From Stenotrophomonas maltophilia (lineage in GTDB: Bacteria > Pseudomonadota > Gammaproteobacteria > Xanthomonadales > Xanthomonadaceae): a stretch of 64,000 nucleotides of DNA. The position numbers were made by a program, and so were the translations under genes. The DNA lies in NCBI RefSeq assembly GCF_002205165.1, contig NZ_NIVS01000003.1, positions 84,815-148,814 on the forward strand. Reading direction: 5' to 3'. Below, one piece after another: positions 58,777-64,000 of the stretch. Every line of letters begins with the position of its first letter. The first letter of the stretch is position 1. Under the pieces are notes generated by a model. That model did no database searches and was not told the origin of the DNA. It saw only the letters and a list, made by a program, of their open reading frames with translations.

Positions 58777-59409
58777 TTACTTGATCTGCGCGCGTTTTCC
58801 CTGCCCCAAGGCGTACACCTCGGGCGAGCGCTTACGGGACGCTTCAGGCTTGCGGATCACCACTTTGTCGTACCGGCGGCGCATTTCGCGCACATAGTCG
58901 TCAAAGCCCACGCCCTGGAACAGCTTGATCAGGAACGCGCCACCGGGCTTGAGATGGTTGTCGGCAAACTCCAACGCCAACTCCGCCAGGTGCATCATCC
59001 GCGGTTGGTCCACCGCGTCCATTCCACTCTTATTGGGGGCCATATCCGAGAGCACAAGGTCTACCGGCTGATCCCCCAGCATGGCTTCGAACTCCGATAG
59101 GACGGTTTGCTCCCTGAAGTCACCGTGAAGGAACTCCACGCCGGCCAGCGGCGGCATCTCCAGGATGTCCAGAGCCAGGACCCGGCCGGTATCGCCGATC
59201 TGGCGGCGGACCTGCTGGGACCAGCCGCCCGGGGCGGCGCCCAAGTCGACCACGACCATGTGCGGCTTCAGCAGCCGATCCCGCTCCAGCAACTCCTCCA
59301 GTTTGTAGGCCGCGCGCGAGCGCATGCCCTCGGCCTGGGCCTTCTTCACGAAGGGGTCGGCGAAGTGCTCTTTCAACCAACGTTGACTGCTTTTGCTGCG
59401 GGTTGCCAT
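58777..59409 (-). CDS. rlmE: 23S rRNA U2552 2'-O-methyltransferase RlmE (FtsJ)
   Basis: Methylates U2552 in the ribosomal A-loop. The 210-residue protein has [12 protein letters not shown] (catalytic Lys), [14 protein letters not shown] (SAM site), [10 protein letters not shown] and [11 protein letters not shown] (catalytic Asp/Lys). Divergent from yhbY with 65 bases between starts, an arrangement conserved in gammaproteobacteria. Confidence 0.97.
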   Translation of the reverse strand: MATRSKSSQRWLKEHFADPFVKKAQAEGMRSRAAYKLEELLERDRLLKPHMVVVDLGAAPGGWSQQVRRQIGDTGRVLALDILEMPPLAGVEFLHGDFREQTVLSEFEAMLGDQPVDLVLSDMAPNKSGMDAVDQPRMMHLAELALEFADNHLKPGGAFLIKLFQGVGFDDYVREMRRRYDKVVIRKPEASRKRSPEVYALGQGKRAQIK

Positions 59410-59474
59410 TGAGATGCGGGTCCGATGGGGAGGTCATGATACCCTGATCGCCCCAGTTAACCGCTTGTTCCTGA

Positions 59475-59780
59475 ATGGCTATCGCCCTGACGTCTTCCCA
59501 AACCCGTTTCCTCCGCGGCCACGCGCATGATCTGAAAGCCCTGCTCCAGATCGGCGGCAAGGGGGTGACACCGGCCTTCCTGGCTGAACTGGAAGAGGTG
59601 CTGGAGCGCCACGAGCTGATCAAGGTCAAGGTCGCTGCCGAAGACCGCGAGGCCCGTGATGCCCTGATCGCCGAGCTGGTCAGTGCCAGCGAAAGCGCGC
59701 TGGTGCAGCGCATCGGCCACGTGGCCGTGCTGTACCGCCCGAGCAAGGAACAGCGCCAGATCGTCCTGCCGCGCGGCTGA
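59475..59780 (+). CDS. yhbY: CRM-domain RNA-binding protein YhbY
   Basis: A 101-residue protein of the CRS1/YhbY family: QTRFLRGHAHDLKALLQIGG with the GxxG loop region, and HELIKVKVAAEDREARDAL. Binds precursors of the large ribosomal subunit in E. coli. Opposite rlmE, so two ribosome-maturation genes share a control region. Confidence 0.93.
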   Translation: MAIALTSSQTRFLRGHAHDLKALLQIGGKGVTPAFLAELEEVLERHELIKVKVAAEDREARDALIAELVSASESALVQRIGHVAVLYRPSKEQRQIVLPRG

Positions 59781-59793
59781 TCCCGGAACGCCC

Positions 59794-60168
59794 ATGCAGC
59801 TGAGCCACGAAATCCCCGACTACGCCTATGCCCTGCGTGCCGCCGATGGCCGCAGCGCGAAGGTGAATGAGCGGACCTTGGCGGCCAGTTTCATCCTGGC
59901 CCCGGACACGCTGATCGAAGCCTGGCCGGTGGCGGACATCACCCGCCTGACCCCGGAAGACCTGCAGCCGGTGCTGGCGCTGAACCCGGCGCTGGTGGTG
60001 CTGGGCACGGGCGATACCCAGGTGTTCCCGCCCGCGGCGGTCATGGCCGCGTGCCTGACCCGGGGGATTGGACTGGAAGTGATGAACAACCCGGCGGCCG
60101 CACGGACCTTCAACATCCTCGCCAGCGAGGGTCGCAAGGTGGCGGCGGCATTCATCCTGAAGGGGTGA
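59794..60168 (+). CDS. Mth938-like domain protein (DUF498)
   Basis: A 124-residue single-domain protein with NPALVVLGTGDTQVFPP, the conserved loop of the Mth938/NDUFAF3 family, and TRGIGLEVMNNPAAARTFN. NDUFAF3 in mitochondria is a complex I assembly factor; bacterial function is unsettled. It starts 13 bases after yhbY and ends before a strong terminator. Confidence 0.88.
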   Translation: MQLSHEIPDYAYALRAADGRSAKVNERTLAASFILAPDTLIEAWPVADITRLTPEDLQPVLALNPALVVLGTGDTQVFPPAAVMAACLTRGIGLEVMNNPAAARTFNILASEGRKVAAAFILKG

Positions 60169-60186
60169 GACCGGCGATTCCGTTCA

Positions 60187-60217
60187 GAAAAGGCCGCCCC
60201 TGGGGCGGCCTTTTTCG
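60187..60217. terminator. Bidirectional terminator
   Basis: AAAAGGCCGCCCC-T-GGGGCGGCCTTTTT, perfect arms with A and T flanks, between the convergent Mth938-type and nlpD genes. Confidence 0.9.
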
Positions 60218-60220
60218 TGG

Positions 60221-60997
60221 TTACTTCGGCGGCAGGTACAGCAGCGGGTCGACCGGCTTGCCGTTGTAGCGGATCTCGAAGTGCAGCATGTCGCGCGCGG
60301 CGCCGGTGCGGCCCATCTCGGCGATCTGCTCGCCGGCCTTCACGCTCTGCCCTTCGTTGACCAGGCGCTTGCGGTTGTGGCCATACGCCGACAGCCACTG
60401 GTCGCTGTGCTTGATGATGATCAGCTCACCGAAACCGACCAGGCCGGCACCGGAGTACACCACCACGCCCGCCGCGGTCGCCCGGACCGGCTGGCCGCTG
60501 GTACCGGCGATGTCCACGCCCTGCTTGGTCGCTTCACCGGCGACGAAGCGGCCGACGATGGCCCCATCGGCGGGCCAGCGCCAACTGATGTTGCTCTTGA
60601 TCGCAACGGTCGGTGCCGGTGTGGCGGCCGGAGCCGTGCCGCCCGGACGCGGCGCAGTGACCACGGTGGTCGGGGCTCGGCCGGGGCTGCCGCTGCCACC
60701 CGGGAACAGGCGCAGGGACTGGCCCGGATAAATGGTGTACGGCTCGGCCAGCCCGTTCCAGGCAGCCAGATCGCGCGGGGTGATGTTGTGGATGCGGGCC
60801 AGCGCATACAGCGTGTCGCCGCGGCGCACGACAGCAGTCTGGCCCGGCTTGGCCACCGAGGTCTGTGGCGTGCTGTGGGCCACGCCGCCCGAGCCCGAGG
60901 GCCGCACCACGGTGGCAGTGCCGCAGGCGCTCAGCGCCGACACCACCAACAGCAGCGCGCCGGTGCGCACTCCCTTGCTCAAACGATCAGCACTCAT
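60221..60997 (-). CDS. nlpD: NlpD-like amidase activator (LysM + degenerate LytM)
   Basis: Outer-membrane lipoprotein of 258 residues that activates AmiC-type amidases in cell separation. It has a signal peptide with lipobox LSAC, a LysM domain (VVRRGDTLYALARIHNITP) and a C-terminal M23/LytM domain (GVDIAGTSGQPVRA; LIIIKHSDQWLSAYGHN; LHFEIRYNGKPVDPLLYL). The GVDIAG motif lacks the His of active enzymes (usually GxDxxH-type), as in E. coli NlpD. ATG 60997 overlaps the yqaA stop. No rpoS follows it. Confidence 0.92.
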   Translation of the reverse strand: MSADRLSKGVRTGALLLVVSALSACGTATVVRPSGSGGVAHSTPQTSVAKPGQTAVVRRGDTLYALARIHNITPRDLAAWNGLAEPYTIYPGQSLRLFPGGSGSPGRAPTTVVTAPRPGGTAPAATPAPTVAIKSNISWRWPADGAIVGRFVAGEATKQGVDIAGTSGQPVRATAAGVVVYSGAGLVGFGELIIIKHSDQWLSAYGHNRKRLVNEGQSVKAGEQIAEMGRTGAARDMLHFEIRYNGKPVDPLLYLPPK

Positions 60998-61608
60998 GCG
61001 AACTTCGACCTCCATACAAGCCAGGCGACCAGCACGACCACCAGCGCGGTCGCGATCCAGCCCAGCGGTTCAATCCAACGGCGCAGCGCAGCTTCCGCAC
61101 GCGGCCCGCCAATACGAATGACCGCCGCCAGCACGTACACGCGCTTGCCACGGCCGATCAACATGCTCAGGAAATACTGCGGCAACGGCACGCCGACGAT
61201 ACCCGATGCCCATGTGAAGACCTTCATCGGGATCGGCATGAAACCGCCCAGCACCAGGAAGGTGAACACCGCCCAGGGCGACTCGGCCATCTTGGCCTGC
61301 ACGATGGCGATGCCGCCTTCGATGCTGCCCAGCATGCCCATCGCGGCGAACGCCGGCTTGAGCGCTTCAAAGGCGAAATGGCCCAGCGCATAGCCGACCA
61401 GCGCACCGGCCATCGAGCCGGCCAGGCTGAGCGTGGCGAACCACCAGCCGCGCTTGGGCTGGGCCACGCACATCGGTGCCAGCATCACCTCGGGCATCAC
61501 CGGGAAGATGATCGCCTCGATGAAACTCAGCACCGTGAGATAGGTCGGGGCGCGCTCGTGCGCGGCCCACTTCATTGCCCGCTCGTACAGCGGACCAAAA
61601 ATCTTCAT
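60994..61608 (-). CDS. yqaA: YqaA/DedA-family membrane protein
   Basis: Integral membrane protein of 204 residues, SNARE-associated/DedA family, with about five helices. Contains FIEAIIFPVMPEVMLAPMC and SLAGSMAGALVGYALGH, then GGFMPIPMKVFTWASGIVG, the conserved GxxxxxFKxxT-type segment. AAGGAG nine bases before ATG 61608 supports the start. DedA proteins are implicated in lipid-carrier flipping; here it lies within the surE-pcm-nlpD cluster. Confidence 0.9.
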   Translation of the reverse strand: MKIFGPLYERAMKWAAHERAPTYLTVLSFIEAIIFPVMPEVMLAPMCVAQPKRGWWFATLSLAGSMAGALVGYALGHFAFEALKPAFAAMGMLGSIEGGIAIVQAKMAESPWAVFTFLVLGGFMPIPMKVFTWASGIVGVPLPQYFLSMLIGRGKRVYVLAAVIRIGGPRAEAALRRWIEPLGWIATALVVVLVAWLVWRSKFA

Positions 61609-61627
61609 GACGCAACGCTCCTTGGAA

Positions 61628-62305
61628 TCAGTCCAGCATGCCAGACAGCAACGGTACGAACGTGACCGGTGCCAGTACCCGCTGTTCGACACTGCCGTCA
61701 TCGCGACGGGTCAACTGGATCAGCGACTGCGCGCCCGGGCCACCGACCGGCGCGACCAGGCGGCCGCCCACGGCCAGCTGCTCGACCAGCGCATCGACCA
61801 GCGCTGGTGCCGCCGCCGTCACAACGATCGCATCGTAAGGGCCGTGCTCAACCCAACCGACACGGCCGTCGTCATGCTTGCTGCGGATGTTCATGCCCAG
61901 CGCACGGAAACGCTTGCGCGCCTGGCGCAGCAGATCACCGATGCGCTCGACCGTGTACACCTCCAGCCCGATCGCGCCCAGCACGGCGGCCTGGTAGCCC
62001 GAGCCGGTGCCCACTTCCAGCACCGTCTTCGGCGCGGACTGCAGCACCGCTTCGGTCATGCGCGCTACCACCCAGGGTTGCGAAATGGTCTGGCCATGCC
62101 CGATCGGCAGCGCGGTGTCTTCATAGGCACGCGAGGCCAGTGCTTCATCGATGAACAGGTGGCGCGGCACCACACGGATCGCATTGAGGGTGGCTTCGTC
62201 GGTGATGCCGGCGTCGCGCAGGCGATCGACCAGACGGTCGCGGACCCGCTGCGAGGTCATGCCGATACCGACCGCTTCGGGCTGCAGGCGCAGGCGCGGG
62301 CTCAT
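61628..62305 (-). CDS. pcm: Protein-L-isoaspartate O-methyltransferase
   Basis: Repairs isoaspartyl residues with SAM. The 225-residue protein shows [38 protein letters not shown] and [14 protein letters not shown]. Its ATG overlaps the surE stop by four bases. Order surE-pcm matches E. coli. Confidence 0.97.
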   Translation of the reverse strand: MSPRLRLQPEAVGIGMTSQRVRDRLVDRLRDAGITDEATLNAIRVVPRHLFIDEALASRAYEDTALPIGHGQTISQPWVVARMTEAVLQSAPKTVLEVGTGSGYQAAVLGAIGLEVYTVERIGDLLRQARKRFRALGMNIRSKHDDGRVGWVEHGPYDAIVVTAAAPALVDALVEQLAVGGRLVAPVGGPGAQSLIQLTRRDDGSVEQRVLAPVTFVPLLSGMLD

Positions 62306-63081
62306 GAAGGCTGGTCCAGCGCGTCGGTGAGCCCGGCCACCCAGCTGGCCACCTTCTCCAATGCCTGGTAACGGGTGAGGTCGACCTGGATCGGCGTGAT
62401 CGAGATGTAGCCGTTGCGGACCGCGTGGAAATCCGTGCCGGGGCCGGAATCCTGCTCACGTCCGGCCGGCCCGATCCAGAACACTTCATTGCCGCGCGGG
62501 TCGCGCTGGGCAATGCAGCCTTCGGCACGGTGGCGGTTGCCCAGCCGGGTGACTTCAAAGCCCCGGACCTCGCTCCACGGCAGGTCCGGCACGTTGACGT
62601 TGAGGATGGTGTCGGCCGGCAGCGGGTCGGCCTTGAGCCGGGTCACGATCTCGACCGCGGCGCGGGCCGCCGTTTCAAAGTTGCGCGGTTCGTGGTTGTG
62701 CGTGACCAGCGACATCGCCACCGCGGGCAGGCCCAGGAAGCGCCCTTCCATCGCCGCCGAGACGGTGCCGGAGTAGATCACGTCATCGCCGAGGTTGGCG
62801 GCATTGTTGATGCCCGATACCACCATGTCCGGCTCGTACTCGAGCATGCCGGTCAGGGCCAGATGCACGCAGTCGGTCGGCGTGCCTGCCACCGAGCAGG
62901 TGTAATGGTCGATGCGCTTCATGCGGATCGGCAGGTCCAGGGTCAGCGAATTGCTGGCGCCGGAGCGATCACGATCGGGGGCGACCACGGTCACTTCATG
63001 ACCGGCGTCACGCAATACCGTGGCGAGCATCTTGATGCCCGGCGCATCGACACCATCGTCGTTGCTGACCAGAATCCGCAT
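62302..63081 (-). CDS. surE: 5'/3'-nucleotidase SurE
   Basis: Metal-dependent nucleotide and polyphosphate phosphatase. The 259 residues start [19 protein letters not shown] with the metal-binding DD pair, then [16 protein letters not shown] and [20 protein letters not shown]. Start set by this motif. First gene of surE-pcm-yqaA-nlpD. Confidence 0.97.
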   Translation of the reverse strand: MRILVSNDDGVDAPGIKMLATVLRDAGHEVTVVAPDRDRSGASNSLTLDLPIRMKRIDHYTCSVAGTPTDCVHLALTGMLEYEPDMVVSGINNAANLGDDVIYSGTVSAAMEGRFLGLPAVAMSLVTHNHEPRNFETAARAAVEIVTRLKADPLPADTILNVNVPDLPWSEVRGFEVTRLGNRHRAEGCIAQRDPRGNEVFWIGPAGREQDSGPGTDFHAVRNGYISITPIQVDLTRYQALEKVASWVAGLTDALDQPS

Positions 63082-63216
63082 CTGCGATTTAACCGCTTGA
63101 TTTTTCAAGACTTCGATTCCATCACTTCCCACTGTTGGCGGCGGTGGCCCTGCCCCTTCCGGAGCGGGACGACCGCGCAAGTGCGTCAGCTATTGTGCCG
63201 CAAGCGGACAGATCGT

Positions 63217-63236
63217 CCTACCCCGATAACGGTAGG
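63217..63236. repeat. Small GTAGG-bordered inverted repeat
   Basis: CCTACCCCGATAACGGTAGG has six-base arms (CCTACC/GGTAGG) in the divergent region between surE and the Smr gene; could be an operator or a short REP remnant. Confidence 0.35.
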
Positions 63237-63267
63237 CATCGCCTCGTCCGCCCATTAGGCTGTACGC

Positions 63268-63807
63268 ATGTCACATCCTGAAGACGAAGATCCCGCAGCC
63301 CTGTTCCGGGCCGCCATCGGCGAGGTCAAACCGCTGCGCAAGGTGGTGACTGCGCCGCCAGCCACGCCGCGGCCGAAACCGCGCGCGCGGATGGCCGAGC
63401 AGGATGAACAGGAGGCCCGCGGGGAATTCGCCCGGCTGCTGCGCGACAGCAGCCCGCTGGAGGCCGGCGATACCGCCAGCTACCGGCGCGAGAACCTGCC
63501 GCCGCGGATGTTCCAGCGGCTCAAGCGTGGGCAGTATTCGGTGCAGGACGAACTGGACCTGCATGGTGCGACGGTGGCCCAGGCCGAGACGCTGGTGCGG
63601 CAGTTCCTGGTGGAGGCCCACGCGCATGAGTACGGCTGCGTGCGCATCATCCACGGCAAGGGACTGCAATCCGATGGCGGCGCACCCGTGTTGAAGAATC
63701 TGGTCGATCGGCTGCTGAGGCTGCGCAACGACGTGCTGGCATTTCATTCCGCGCCCGCCGGCCAGGGCGGCACCGGCGCGGTGCTGGTACTGCTGAGCAA
63801 CCGGTAA
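63268..63807 (+). CDS. Smr-domain endonuclease-like protein (SmrA/SmrB type)
   Basis: The 179-residue protein has a disordered N-terminus and a C-terminal Smr domain with DELDLHGATVAQAE (DxDLHG) and VRIIHGKGLQSDG (HGKG), then VLAFHSAPAGQGGTGAVLVL. Related E. coli proteins act as DNA or mRNA nickases; SmrB cleaves mRNA at collided ribosomes. Which of these applies here cannot be told from sequence alone. Confidence 0.9.
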   Translation: MSHPEDEDPAALFRAAIGEVKPLRKVVTAPPATPRPKPRARMAEQDEQEARGEFARLLRDSSPLEAGDTASYRRENLPPRMFQRLKRGQYSVQDELDLHGATVAQAETLVRQFLVEAHAHEYGCVRIIHGKGLQSDGGAPVLKNLVDRLLRLRNDVLAFHSAPAGQGGTGAVLVLLSNR

Positions 63808-63844
63808 CGCCTGCCCCGGAATCACCCCGCCCCACACGCGCGGG

Positions 63845-63900
63845 GTAGAGCCGACCGTTGGTCGGCTGAGCACCCTGCCGCAGATGCACGGGGTAGAGCC
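63845..63900. repeat. Tandem GTAG/REP units at the window end
   Basis: GTAG (63845-63848) plus hairpin AGCCGACCGTTGGTCGGCT (63849-63867), then 48 bases after the first GTAG another GTAGAGCCGA begins (63893) and is cut off by poly-G. This looks like the start of a second unit in direct orientation. Confidence 0.75.
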
Positions 63901-63902
63901 GA

Positions 63903-64000
63903 GGGGGGGGGGGGGGGGGGGGGGGGGCGCGCCACGCGGGGCGGGGGAGGGGGGGGGGTGGGGAGGGGGGGGGGGGGGGCGGGGGGGGGGGGGGTAGGCG
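63903..64000. other. Poly-G block, probable sequencing or assembly artefact
   Basis: Starts with 25 consecutive G and continues with G runs broken by few other bases. It has no coding potential and starts exactly where a repeat copy would continue. I see no gene or regulatory signal in it. Confidence 0.8.

Overview
The window (64 kb, about two-thirds G+C) is a gene-dense stretch of chromosome from a gammaproteobacterium of the Lysobacterales/Xanthomonadaceae, most likely a Stenotrophomonas or close relative. Support comes from the lexA-recA-recX-alaS-csrA-tRNA-Ser order, a TTAG-N6-TACTA type LexA palindrome in front of lexA, a zwf-glk-pgl-edd-eda Entner-Doudoroff cluster, a RegB/RegA pair beside ispG, and many short GTAG-flanked hairpin repeats of the kind described as SMAG/REP elements in Stenotrophomonas. 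The genus call is an inference from layout and repeats, not from a database search. I see no prophage, insertion sequence, CRISPR array or secondary-metabolite island.

Layout. 1-3414 (minus): succinate dehydrogenase operon, led by a DUF1674/SDHAF4-like assembly-factor gene with a near-consensus promoter, then sdhC, sdhD, sdhA, a possible 44-codon ORF and sdhB (cut by the window edge). 3454-5513: folate-binding YgfZ protein and a MalK/UgpC-type sugar ABC ATPase. 5841-11856 (plus): the Entner-Doudoroff set, with a large compound inverted repeat between edd and eda. 11910-16685: GacA-like regulator, PAP2 phosphatase, ispG and RegB/RegA. 16807-22431 (minus): pcnB-folK-panB-panC-panD-pgi. 22476-28175: tRNA-Glu, then the xylose locus (xylB, xylA, sugar transporter) with a divergent SMP-30 lactonase. 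28281-35876: fdxA, bamC-like/dapA, gcvR, bcp, PIN-PhoH ATPase, thiD and others, ending at tRNA-Arg.

36095-44207 is the most accessory-like part: lipoprotein hydrolase, LysR/pirin pair, TonB-dependent receptor, an aldo/keto reductase with a twin-arginine signal, an exported ankyrin protein and a glyoxalase-fold protein. 44266-50041 (minus) is lexA-recA-recX-alaS-csrA-tRNA-Ser. 50433-59409 (minus) carries rlmE-ftsH, a small membrane protein, folP-miaA-hfq-hflX, pncC and an ABC1 kinase. 59475-63807 holds yhbY, an Mth938-type protein, the surE-pcm-yqaA-nlpD cluster and an Smr-domain protein. The last ~100 bases are nearly pure G and look like a failed or low-quality contig end abutting a repeat.

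How it fits together: central carbon flow (glucose by Entner-Doudoroff, xylose by isomerase, TCA cycle through SDH), cofactor supply (pantothenate, folate, thiamine, isoprenoid precursors), and global control (GacA and CsrA, Hfq, LexA/RecA, RegB/RegA redox sensing). I do not find a clearly new multi-gene system. The observations most worth following are the leaderless-looking lexA promoter with its operator on the -10, the SDHAF4-like gene heading sdh, the edd-eda repeat element, the Tat-exported aldo/keto reductase, and the arrangement of REP hairpins.
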